Shown here: positions 47,659-58,467 of the stretch, piece after piece
How the letters are laid out: every line of letters starts with the position of its first letter
How positions within the stretch are numbered: position 1 is the first letter of the stretch
DNA from: Phaeotremella fagi
Taxonomy: Eukaryota > Basidiomycota > Tremellomycetes > Tremellales > Phaeotremellaceae
Assembly: GCA_001599715.1 (NCBI GenBank)
Contig: BCHU01000012.1
Location: forward strand, 806,001 to 870,000
DNA: 64,000 bases
Reading direction: 5' to 3'
Translations under genes and position numbers: made by a program
The notes under the pieces: model-generated
The model's input: the letters and a program-made list of their open reading frames with translations, nothing else
Databases searched by the model: none
What the model was told of the DNA's origin: nothing

Positions 47659-50573
47659 ATGTCGTCTCGTGTCCATAGTCAAATATCAAATCTGTACGTG
47701 CACCTTGACTTGGTTTTTCCAAAGGCTAACTATAGCTCAGCGCACCGAAGCGTTTGAAGAAGAGCCAATTTGCTTGCACTAGATGTAAGAAGCGAAAGCG
47801 CAAATGCGATGGCAGACGACCATCTTGTCAAGTAAGCTTCTAGTCTGCAAATTCGAGATAGTGTGAATCGTTGATTCTTTTTATCAGAATTGCTTTGATG
47901 GAGACGCAGAATGTAAATATGAAAGGTGACTTTCTATGTGCGATATTTGTCTAATTCTTTCGCTTGCAGTCTCCCAACCTTAGTCTACACCACATCTTTA
48001 GAAACCCAGATAATCGACCATGAAAATCTTTTGCGCTTTCTAGCAAATGGACCGTGGACACCAGAGAAGCAAACATTGCTTGCAAACACAGTCAAGGATT
48101 TGAACAAGATTGACAGTGTTACTGCGTCAGGTCGGGGACAGAGGAAACAAAATACCTCTGTGGACGAACCAGAAGTGGAAGTCGCAGACGAATTTTCGTC
48201 GTTTTCTCGGCCACAAGACACGATCGCTTGTGGATCAAGCAGCTCTGCATCCACCATAGATCATCTCCAGCTGAACTTTAACAGATTACAAGTGGACGAT
48301 CAAGGCAACGTAAGTGGGGACCTACTGTTACTGCATCATCACATCGTGCGATACTGACTCGATTTAGGTTGGTCACCATGGCCTGACGTCCATCTTCTAC
48401 CCTGACATATCAACTCCCAATCCCAGTGTACCCAGTGACAGCACATTAACCGATCCAGAGGCAATCAGACAATTCTTACGAGAATATTCGTCGCAGGAAC
48501 GGGGTTTGGAATGGATCGGTTGTCTGAATTTAGAAATCAACTCCTTCCCATATTCTGTGGTGAGTAGCAGACAGCCTTTCATGATGTCATGGACCCTGAT
48601 ACGTACGTTGTTCTTAGAGTATTCCCCAACTTTTGGAAGTTCATTGGTGAGTGTGGGATACTAATACCGGTGCTAATCATGATACAGGTGTTGGACCAAT
48701 TCGCTTTTCAACTGTAGGTTATGAGCTGTCTATCATACCTGCTTGAACAAAACTCATAATCTTAGTCATTTATCGTCCGGCATTCACCCAGGGGATGAGA
48801 CTATACCCTCAACCCAGCCCGTATTTCTCGCCATTCCTCTTTCATGCAATTGTTGGGCATGGCGCAAAATTCAGGGTCCCCGAGTTCGAAGAGACCTCTT
48901 CAGAAGAATCCTTCAACCTCTCTGAAGAATTGCTGGTCGCGACAGAATTAGAGGGTCCCAGCAGGATAGCCACATCTCAAGGTCTCATATTGATGGCCTC
49001 GAAGCTTACGAGTCGTGGTGATGTCAAACGAGCTTGGGCGTACTCGGGCATGGTGAGTGCGAAATATAGCTAGCCCTGATTTTCCATCAAGGCTTTCCGA
49101 ATGTTGACCGATCTTGGCATTCACCTTGATGGTGGAAGAGTTACAGGAGAATTTGGTTGGACGGCGGAGGATCTAGAGATAAGGAAAAGACATTTTTGGT
49201 CTGCGTGTGAGTGTTTGTCGCAACAGAATATGTTAATGTCACTAACGTTATATTGGGTGTAGATGTTTTTGACAAGTGAGCGGATTGAACACTTTGCTAT
49301 TCGAAAACATTGATTCACACTGCTTAGGTTGATATCTCTGTACTTGGGTCGGGAGCCAGTGATCAGAGCAACCAAGCTATCACCCAAAGTAGATTTCAGT
49401 GAGTAAAAGCTGAAGATCATGTGACTTCAGACTAGCTGAGAATATCTTAGCGGATGACACAGACGATCACTTGTCGTGGAATCCAGTCCATCTATCTTCC
49501 CAGAAAGAGCAATCTAACAAGCAACTCTATCGACCTGTGCCCTCACACTCGATATCGAATTTCGTGGCGATGATCGCTTTGAGTCGATTCTTGGATCCTA
49601 TACTTCGATGGTCAAATGGTGACAGTGATTTTGTCTTGAGAGATATCGAGATTTTGGAAGATGAACTACACAAATGGTGGCAGCAACTACCATCATATCT
49701 TCGAGTAGAACGTGTGGACTCTGGAGAGGTAGTACCTCCGCCTCATATTGGGGCACTAAAGTAGGTCGCCGAATACCACTACTACAGTTTGCTCATATTG
49801 ATCGGCTTGTCTTTTTCTAGCTGTCTTTACAGGGCCGTGCTTTGCCTTTTATGGCAAGTCAAGCGTTTGGGTGTCTCTGGACCACCTCCCTCTGAAACAG
49901 TAGTGTCGGCGACATCGTTACTCGATATCATCTGGTTGCAAGAGGAGGCGTTTGGAGATCAGTATCTCTTGATGCTGCACGCTTATTGTATTTTCTGTGC
50001 TACTGGGATCATGGTGGAATCACTGAATGTCTGTTCGATACTCTTTTTTGTCTACAGTGTAACTGATAAAGTGGCAGGGTGATCCTTTGGATTCGCAACA
50101 TCTTACTGAAAAGTGTCGAAAGGGAGTGGGTCTTTTGGAAAGACTTGCCCAAAAGTCACCAGGTGAGGCATTTCAGAGTATACTCAAGGACATATTAGGC
50201 TGATACATTATCAGGTTTGATGAAGCCACTTCAAGTTCTGGCAAACAAAATTCAATCAATCCTCTTCGATAGGGACCGAAGGGCTGATTGGGATTCACCA
50301 GCTGCGGCAACCTCAGCTTTTTCTCTTGTCGAGAAATTTGAGGACCATCCACCGACTCAAATCCAACCCATTCTTGGGCGTTCAGACTTGTCTACCAGCT
50401 CTACTTCTCCAATACTTTCAGCCAATAGCCCTCATGAGCCAGCTCACCCGGACAGACCTTTGCAAAGAGTGTATAGAAGAAGTGTGCAAAGAGGAGAAAT
50501 CGATTCCGAATCTGCAGAATCGTTACAATCGGTATGGTATAGCTTCCTGGATGAGTTTCGAGGATCCTCATGA
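47659..50573 (+). CDS. Zn2Cys6 fungal-specific transcription factor
   Basis: Binuclear zinc-cluster regulator. After a 12-codon first exon the DNA-binding domain reads ACTRCKKRKRKCDGRRPSCQNC with the sixth Cys in DGDAECKY: all six cysteines, C-x2-C-x6-C-x5-C-x2-C. A linker with a short Q/S-rich part follows. The fungal-specific regulatory domain runs from about 48.7 to 50.1 kb, with PYFSPFLFHAIVGHGAKF, AWAYSGMAFRMLTDLGIHLD and RKRHFWSAYVFDKLISLYLGREP. It ends SLQSVWYSFLDEFRGSS at 50573. About ten exons. It sits between the aconitase and the isocitrate-lyase-type gene, the usual spot for a pathway-specific activator. The target metabolite is unknown. Confidence 0.9.
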
Positions 50574-50675
50574 GTCGGGCGACTGATATACATAGAAGTC
50601 TGACGATTGATAAATATGCATTGATTGAGTTCAATGTGTGCAAATTCGCCTGATGAAAACATCGGACGTCATCGG

Positions 50676-50691
50676 CGGCCAACTTCCTCCG
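50676..50691. promoter_or_regulatory. Candidate regulator site in the isocitrate-lyase-type promoter
   Basis: CGGCCAACTTCCTCCG, 113 bases before the ATG at 50804. It matches CGGATAACTTCCTCCT (58317-58332) at 13 of 16 positions, and that copy lies between the PrpD and MFS genes of the same cluster. Confidence 0.35.
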
Positions 50692-50803
50692 ATTATAGCT
50701 TTTCGTCCAATAAAGCCGTAGTCTTCAGGCATCGATATGCGGCACGTATAAAATAAGTTGATGAGCATCATCTTGCTTTCCAATTAGCAAAAATCTTCAT
50801 TCC

Positions 50804-53247
50804 ATGTCCTCTTTTGTTCGACACTTTCAGTGGTGCACATCACGCACCAATCCATTTTTAAGCCGCGATTTTGGACTCCGAACCATGTCGTCTCATGTGG
50901 GGCTCGAAGCAGACTTCAAAAGACGCTGCCAGTCTTTAGAAGACAAATGGTCGGCATCAGAGAGATGGAGAAATACCAAAAGGCCTTACACAGCAGCAGA
51001 TGTTGTCCGCAAGCAAGGTAAACTAATGAGAGGCAGGAAATATAGCTGACCATATAATTTCAGGCTCGTTGGAAGTCCTCCCACCCGACTCCAGTAGAAT
51101 GGCCGATAAACTTTGGTCCACTTTGAACAAGAGAAACTCGGAGTGTTTACCTGTCCATACACTCGGTGCAATTGATCCCGTACAAGTAAATGATTGAATT
51201 TCAACCTCAATACTGACCATCAGGTTACACAAATCGCGAGATCGGGTGCAGAGGCTCTTTATGTATCTGGCTGGGCATGTAGCAGGCTAGTTTTCTTCTG
51301 CAGCAAAGAGATTAACGCTGATAATATGTCAGTATCTTGACCACAGGTGATCATGAATTAGGCCCAGATCTAGCGTGAGTGGATGATTCTGCAAAAGATT
51401 CCAGTTTATAACTGTTTTGCCATTTGCCAGAGATTACCCATATACCACCGTTCCGAATCAGGTCAAACGTCTTTACCGGGCAGAGACATTGCACGATCGC
51501 ATCCAGTATGATACGAAGATTGCTGAAGTCGGAGGTGACCAGGAGAAGCATTTGCCAGTAGATTATCTCATGCCCATCGTTGCTGATGGTGATGTAAGTT
51601 ATTTCAAGCTGGATGTTTACTTACATTAAATCAGACAGGGTGAGTTGAATGCTTCGAAATCAGTGCTGCTAAAATGACACTGTCAGCCATGGAGGCGTTT
51701 CTTCAGTGATGAAATTGGCGAAATTGTTTGCCGAATCGGTGGGTTATATGGTTCGTGAGGGTATTGACTGTTCCACCAAGGGTGCTGCCGCAATCCACCT
51801 GGAAGATCAGTTACTGGGTGCTAAGAAGTGTGGTCACCAATCGTAAGGGACTTGATAATATCGAGACTAAAGTGACAGTGGGAAAGTCTTGATCCCTGTC
51901 CAGGAGCACATCAACAGACTTGTTGCTACAAGGTTGCAATGGGACATTATGAATTCCAACAACTTGCAAGTCACGCTGACCAAATTGTGTGACTGACTTT
52001 ACAGAGTAATTGCTAGGACAGACGCTGAATCAAGCCGACTTTTGTCCTCAAACATCGATGAAAAGGAGTGAGTCTTGAACACAACGACATAAAGGCATGT
52101 CATGCTGAATTGCACCAGTTTCGACAACATACTAGGTGCCAGTAACCCAGAGGCAATGCGGAATGACAGGTCAGACTCTGATGAGGCATGGATTAACCTT
52201 TGTGATCTCAAGACCCTTCGTGAAGGTGAGATGACTGTTGGAGGGCTGATGGCGCTGAAGAACAATTAGCTTTGCAGGCACAGTTGGAGAAGGAGGGGCA
52301 AAACGCTCCTAGGACTTTGGATATTTTCGATGAGAAGAGAAAGGGAAAATCGTTACACCAGCTGGAACAACTTGCGGCGGAGCTTTGTGAATCCGAATTT
52401 TGGTGGGATTGTGACTTGGTGAGGACATCTGAGGGTTTCTACAGAGCTAAAGGTGGTATCAACGTGGGTCTAATTGTACTTATGTAGAGAATTGACTTCT
52501 CTAGAGTCTCAACTCGAGTATAGCTGACGATCAACAGGTCGCAATCGAACGGGCTCTGTCTTTCGCCCCCTACGCGGATTTACTGTGGGTAGAAACATCG
52601 AGACCTGATCTTCAGGAAGCAACCTACTTTGCTCGACGCATCCGTGAGCACTATCCTGAAAAGTTAGTTTTGAGAAGGGGTACATGCTTTGCTAAATCTT
52701 GCAGGATGTTAGTTTACAACCTTTCACCATCTTTCAATTGGTCAGCTCACGGGATGACTGATGACCAAGTAAAGTCTTTTGTTTGGGATCTAGCGAAAGA
52801 AGGGTAGGTTGAGAAATATGCTGGATCTAAGTAATACCAGTTTCGTTCTGCAATTGGTTTCGCTAGCTGGCGTGCATGCCAATGGAGTTGCAATGTGTAG
52901 GAAAATTTAGCTCAAAGTAAGACATGCGCTAATGTAAACCAAAACAGGGGAGCTCTCAACGGAGTTCCGCCAAGGAGGCATGTTAGCTTATGTTAATACC
53001 GTTCAAAACAAAGAAAAGTCATTGGGTTGTGATCTGTTGACTCATCAAAAATGGTAAGCTTGAAATTCGATTTTGATTTTGACGGCCTTTACAGGTCTGG
53101 TTCACAATACATTGATGGTATTCTGGAAAGTACGTGATGAATTGAAGCTGCTTATTAACAATATCTGACGACCTATCACAGTTGTTGACGCTAAAGCATC
53201 TTCTCTCAGCACCGGAGCAGACTCGACGGAAAACACTTTTACATAGA
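50804..53247 (+). CDS. ICL2: Isocitrate lyase family enzyme, probably mitochondrial 2-methylisocitrate lyase
   Basis: The fold cleaves isocitrate to glyoxylate and succinate, or 2-methylisocitrate to pyruvate and succinate. It starts [21 protein letters not shown], basic and free of acids, as expected for a matrix protein; peroxisomal/cytosolic Icl1 lacks such a leader. The N-terminal core [17 protein letters not shown] segment is present as [16 protein letters not shown]. Active-site parts are [40 protein letters not shown] (catalytic KKCGH), [30 protein letters not shown] and [13 protein letters not shown]. It ends ADSTENTFT. About 14 exons. Leader and gene context favour the methylcitrate enzyme; sequence alone does not settle substrate choice. 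Confidence 0.85.
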
Positions 53248-53529
53248 GACAGGATGGGGATGGTTTGGCTTGACCCTTAGGTTGGAGATCAAAACTTAGC
53301 GGATAAGGAAAGCGGAATTTTCTTTCGTGATTCATGTTTACATTGAAAATTTGTGATGCAAATTCTATCGTGACTAAAACTCATGGTACGTCTTGGAGTC
53401 GCAAGACAACAATGATTGCAAATGAGGTGTAGTTGATGCAAACACTCAACTCGCGTAACTTTCTAGAGAGGGGTATCAAGAAATGCATTGGGAACTTTCA
53501 CTAGTGGAATTCGCCTGTATAATGGACAA

Positions 53530-54847
53530 TCACATGTCTGCAGTCAATTCTCGACCCGCCGCTCGAGCTCGGGATCCACCGTCTTCCAACCAGCTCAAAA
53601 CATTATCGACAGTTTCGTCATACCAGATTTGTATGATCTCATCCTCAGAATACGCCATGTGTGGTGTCAATCTGCTTGGTCGTTAGTATGAAGATAGAGT
53701 GAGCTTCTCAGTCCACTTACGTGACGTTTGTCATTCCTTCAAACGGGTTAATCTCCACAAATGGCTCGCTTTCAAATACATCCAGAGCAGCGTGCTTCGC
53801 AAATGAGCATCAACCCTCCCCTGGTATCACTTACCCTAATCTTATGATTTTTTAATACGTCAATGAGGGCTCTAGTATCGATTAGCCCGCCGCGACTGGT
53901 GTTGACAAGTATCGCATTGGGCTTCATCCAAGCAAGCTCTTTTGCTCCGAGGATGTGATGTGTTCTCTCAGAATGTACCATCTGCAGCGTAACAATGTCA
54001 GCAGTAGACAAGAATGATTCGAGATTCTCTGCTAGTGCTGCTTATTGGTTAGTCGTCAGTCTATATAGACGCAAAATGTACCCACTGATGTCTGCGCCAA
54101 CTTGTGATACCCTTTGCTTTGTGAGATTTGGAGACCAAACCAGGATTTTGAACCCGAAAGCTCGTGCAACAGGTACCAATTTCTGGCCAAGCCTACCAAA
54201 TCCGAGAATTCCCAGAGTCTTATCGCTGTCCCAATCAGTTTTGTAAATTGACCAATGAAACTCACTTCAATCCTACGTTGGTAGATCCTTGCCAAGGAAC
54301 ACCAGTGCCGTCAATCCTACCAGCATTATACAATTGAATACGATTGTTTCCATCGACTATTCCCTTGCAAGCGGCCAACATCAAAGCCCAACAGTGCTCA
54401 CTGGTTCCTGATCCGTATGGATGACCGCCTGGAACCCCATTGGCGATAAGTACGGGGAGCTTTTCGGAAGATAGAGGTAATGCGTAATTGCGAGATCCAT
54501 TCGTGGTTAATAGTTTGAGTTTAGGGAGTTGCTTCAAAAGTGATGGAGGAAAATGTGTACGTTCCCGCATGGTACAAATGATGTCGACTTGATGCTTGGT
54601 CAGCCACGAGAGTCACACAAATTCACTTACAATCCTCAAGTCGTTCAACGATGGCTTGTACGTCATGAAGAGTGTCGTGAAATACAGTAATCGCCACACC
54701 GTATTCCTTCACGCGGCTCCAGTCGACTAGAGTTTGTGAGAAGCTACCAAGATGAGTTTTGCGACAGCGTGGAACAATGAAAGTTTACCGGTTTACTTAC
54801 TTTTGATAATCATCAAGAATAGCCAATCGATAGTTAAATCCTGTCAT
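53530..54847 (-). CDS. D-isomer-specific 2-hydroxyacid dehydrogenase
   Basis: NAD(P)-dependent reduction of a 2-oxo acid to a D-2-hydroxy acid. It starts MTGFNYRLAILDDYQ, a beginning shared by a group of fungal and bacterial D-hydroxyacid dehydrogenases. Then come ICTMRERTHFPPSLLKQLPKL and LLTTNGSRNYALPL. The Rossmann motif is GFGRLGQKLVPVARAFGFK. STADIVTLQMVHSERTHHIL and AILVNTSRGGLIDTRAL carry the substrate arginine, and AALDVFESEP the catalytic glutamate region. LTPHMAYSEDE carries the catalytic histidine. It ends RELTADM. About seven exons. It is divergent from the carrier gene (270 bases apart). In the pathway it could reduce pyruvate or a related 2-oxo acid; that is inference. Confidence 0.85.
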
Positions 54848-54918
54848 AGTGAAAATGATTGATGATGGGCATCAATTTACCTTCTGTCGGTGATGGTCAT
54901 TGTCTTAAATCTATCGGG

Positions 54919-54931
54919 CGGAAAGCTCCCG
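54919..54931. promoter_or_regulatory. Candidate Zn2Cys6 site CGG-N7-CCG between the dehydrogenase and carrier genes
   Basis: CGG AAAGCTC CCG in the 270-base divergent promoter, with the same triplets and spacer length as the site before the aconitase gene (44038-44050). Confidence 0.35.
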
Positions 54932-55117
54932 GGTTTCAACATCTGTTGAAAAGCGAACGGCTGGCGCAAGTGTTCCGCAAAATCCGCATCTATAGATATC
55001 GCCGAAAGAGTGATTTACTAACAGATGTGCCTGTTCAACAAGGTATATATTTAACATTTGACAAATGGTTCGCACCGCGATCTCTCAACTCTTGCTAGGA
55101 GCTTCGACTGATGGAAA

Positions 55118-56325
55118 ATGTCTGTTCGAAAACCAACTCAAGCGGAATCACTTTTTTGTGGAATCGTTGCAGGATGCACCGAAGGTGCTTTGACATATCC
55201 AACCGAGTATCTAAAAACTCAGGCACAGTTTGCAGAAAACAATACCAAGGTAAATATTTCGCTTGCTCTTGTTATACTGACTGTCGCAGAGCCTCATAAC
55301 AATTCTACGAGAGACGGTCAAAGCAAGAGGAGTAGCTGGTTTGTACGCGGGATCAGGTGCTTTGATAGCTGGAACTGGCCTCAAAGCTGGAGTCCGGTTC
55401 ATGACTTACGACACTATCAAATCCCTGTTGATGACTGACAAGGTGGGATATATGTTTTAGGAGATCTCGCGAACATCCACTCACGGTACATCAGGATGAA
55501 ATGACAACCGGACGCACGATTTTAGCTGGGATGGGCGCTGGAGTCGTTGAGGCAGTGGTCGCAGTCACACCGTCTGAGACCATCAAGTGAGTATCGGAAT
55601 GCAGAGAGGACTGAAAGACCGCAGGACAAAGTTGATCCAAGATGCGATATCATTAGAGCCCAAGTATAGGAGCACAATCGATGGAGCTATCGGGATTTGT
55701 CGAAGCGAAGGCTTCGTTGGGGTATACAGTGGTCTAGGTCCAACTGTGACTTCGATCGATGATCAGAAATCTCCGTATGGCTGACCTGGAGATACTGTAG
55801 ATCATGAAGCAAGGCGCCAACTCTGCCATTCGGTTCACTTCCTATTCAACCTTGTCTCAGTTCCTTCTGGAGTACATAAAACCTTCAAGTGGAAAATTGA
55901 GCTCAGTCTCGACATTCTCTGTTGGAGCAATCGCAGGCCTTATCACCGTATGTAGGTGTAAATTTCTGTTTTCCAGAAAGAGCTTTGTTGACACTTCAAA
56001 GACATGACAATGCCACTAGATAACGTGAAAACGCGTATGCAGAGAACCGGAGCTTCAACTATTTACAAAAACAGTGTGCATTGTTTGTACAAGGTAAGGT
56101 GGTCTGATTAGGTCAATTTGTTTCAGAAATATCGCTCATCTTCTGACAGATCGTAACAACCGAAGGCTATAAACGTCTCTGGGGAGGAACAACACCTCGC
56201 CTGGCTAGACTTATGGTAAGTTCTTGAAATGTAAAACTGACATCGCCCAGCTTAGCGGTGGCATCATCTTCACTGTGTATGAGAGAATGATGGGACTAAT
56301 GATTTCTCTTCGTCCTCTAGGCTAG
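55118..56325 (+). CDS. CTP1: Mitochondrial tricarboxylate carrier
   Basis: Inner-membrane exchanger of the citrate carrier type. Three carrier repeats are visible, each with its signature: YPTEYLKTQAQF in repeat 1, VTPSETIKTKLI in repeat 2 and MPLDNVKTRMQ in repeat 3. Citrate-carrier features include AGCTEGALTYPTEYLKTQ, GVRFMTYDTIKSLL, GAGVVEAVVAVTPSETIK, GANSAIRFTSYS and GYKRLWGGTTPRLARLMLSGGIIFTVYE. It ends SLRPLG. About eight exons. Within the cluster it could move citrate, 2-methylcitrate or (2-methyl-)cis-aconitate. Carriers of this family are also found in itaconate clusters. Confidence 0.9.
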
Positions 56326-56606
56326 ATATAAATTGTTTAAATCTAAGACATTTGGTGTGTAATAATTGTATTCCTCTGTTTAAGGATATGCAGATCGTTT
56401 GTCAATGGCGCTTGACGCAAATATTACATCTATAAGTAGCATATAGCCGAGAATTCAGAAAAATCAGTGGAGTTAGAGGTATGCTCTCTTAACAAGATCC
56501 CCGGCCCTTTAAAGCGCTCGGTGGGGTGCTCACATACAATAAATCTCGTGGCCCTGTAGAAAGGGTATTTGTAGGTAACACACATCATGCATTAATCCCA
56601 TTACAT

Positions 56607-58199
56607 CTACTTTTTGATATACAAATCTACATATTTGTCGATATCCGTCTTCTCCAATTCCTCCTGATTACAACCCAATTCGATCAACTCAAAAACTCGT
56701 TGTGGTGAGAAGTGACCTTCCAAGTGTTTTCTATACTTCTTCATGATCTCCGGCTTAGCTTCATTGCGTCTGATTCGATGACCGATTGGAGCTTCCACCA
56801 GCACTTCTGGTAGCTGATTACCGTCTATGAAGAATACCGTGAGAGCGTTTGAGATTGTTCGCTTTTGAGGGTCGTGATAATCTGTGGTCAATTGAGGATC
56901 TTCGACGCACTCCATCGCCTGTCTTAGGTGTTCGACTAGCGGTGAACGAGCAGCTTCCGACTCGTCGTCGTAGTCTGTTCCTTCTAAACGACCAAACGCT
57001 AGCATAACCGCCGCCATGTACTACGAGCGACATCAATATCAAATACAAAGAGGGTCACTTACTTGAACGCAGTGGTCCCTGTCGGCGTAGTTGTCTAAAG
57101 GTTTATGCTGTTTATCGATTATACGAATGCAAGCAGCATTCGTACGGTTTATTATTTTTGAGATATCGTCAGGGGTTCTACCCATATCTAGAACTTGTTT
57201 TCTGATGATGGACGCTGCTTCTACAGCGGTTTGAGCGTGAAATTCAGCTGCAAAAGGTGAGCGCTTAGCTTCCGGTCAGATAAATTTACCTGGATAATTG
57301 ACCTTGAAGAGAGTGTTCTCCATGACGTAGGTCCCATAAGGACGCTGAAATTTGAATTTCTTTCCCCCGAACATGACGTCGTAGAATCCCCATACAGGGG
57401 CAGAAAGAACAGAAGCGATGCCACCGGAGCCTTTGACGACCTTGAGAACAATGTCGACGGCAGTTTTGCAAGCGTCACCTGCTGCCCACGACTTTCTTGA
57501 CATTGTGTTTGGAGTATGGCGATAAGTTCTCAAACTAGGTCCGTCTACCCAAGCTTGCGAGATTGCATCACGTTGTTGTTCCACCGTAAGGTCCATCATT
57601 TTCGAAACGACAGCTGTTGAAGCCACTTTGACTAAGAGGACGTGATCAAGCCCAACTGAGTTGAATGAGTTTTCCAAAGCAAGACAACCTTGCACTTCAT
57701 GAGCCTTTATCATTGCTTCAAGGACATCTTTTACTTTGAAGATTTTACCGCCGGCAATGTTACCCCCAGCGCGATTGGTTCGAGTGACCCAATCTGCTAC
57801 TGCCAAAATAGAACCTAAGTTGTCAGATGGATGTCCCCACTCAGCAGCGAGCCAAGCGTCGTTATAATCAAGCCATCTAATCGAGGTGCCGATGTTGAAG
57901 GCTGCGTTGATTGGATCCAAGACGAAAGACGTTCCAGGTATTTTCGCACCATTCGGAACAACGGTGCCATCGACTGTTGGTCCAAGCAAAGCAGTACATG
58001 AAGGGAATTTAAGAGCTTCTAAACCGCACCCAAGAGTATCGAGAAAGACGAGTCTAGCTGTGTCGAACTGAGAGTTGAGTAAGTTTAATTTCATAAGGTA
58101 ACTCACCGCAAGCTTAGATTTGACCTGGTAATCATTAACATAGTTTGCGATTGATGTTAATTCTGGGTCCCAGATGGAGTCGTGATCTGCTGCTATCAT
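56607..58199 (-). CDS. PDH1: 2-Methylcitrate dehydratase (MmgE/PrpD family)
   Basis: Dehydrates 2-methylcitrate to 2-methyl-cis-aconitate. Model complement(join(56607..57020, 57063..57247, 57290..58067, 58107..58199)) is 1470 nt, 489 residues. Hallmarks are ARLVFLDTLGCGLEALKFP, GTSFVLDPINAAFNIGT, IRWLDYNDAWLAAEWGHPSDN, AVADWVTRTNRAGG, HEVQGCLALENSFNSVGLDH, the catalytic-region SYRHTPN-like segment LRTYRHTPNT, and near the end LDNYADRDHCVQYMAAVMLAFGR. The RWLDYNDxWLAAEWGHPSDN and YADRDHCxQYM stretches match methylcitrate dehydratases (yeast Pdh1) rather than cis-aconitate decarboxylases. The start MIAADHDSIWDPE is acidic, so it lacks the mitochondrial leader expected of Pdh1. It is divergent from the MFS gene. 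Confidence 0.9.
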
Positions 58200-58316
58200 T
58201 ATGTGACGATTTGAAACTTTGTCAAACTTTAGCTTTTTGACAAGCTCTGTAGCATTTTATACTCCATGACAACCTGTAAGTGGCTAACTTCCTCTGAAGT
58301 TTCTTCTAAAACCGAG

Positions 58317-58332
58317 CGGATAACTTCCTCCT
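58317..58332. promoter_or_regulatory. Candidate regulator site between the PrpD and MFS genes
   Basis: CGGATAACTTCCTCCT lies in the middle of the 268-base divergent promoter. It resembles CGGCCAACTTCCTCCG in front of the isocitrate-lyase-type gene. Confidence 0.35.
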
Positions 58333-58467
58333 CTTTACCATATTGTCAGCTGATTCTGTTGAGATGCCGGAATACTTGCGCTCGATGATGTCTCTCCTAT
58401 ATTTAGAGGTATACATAGATACGATGTAGAATCGCAACTTGCTTTCCAACATAGTATACATAACCAA

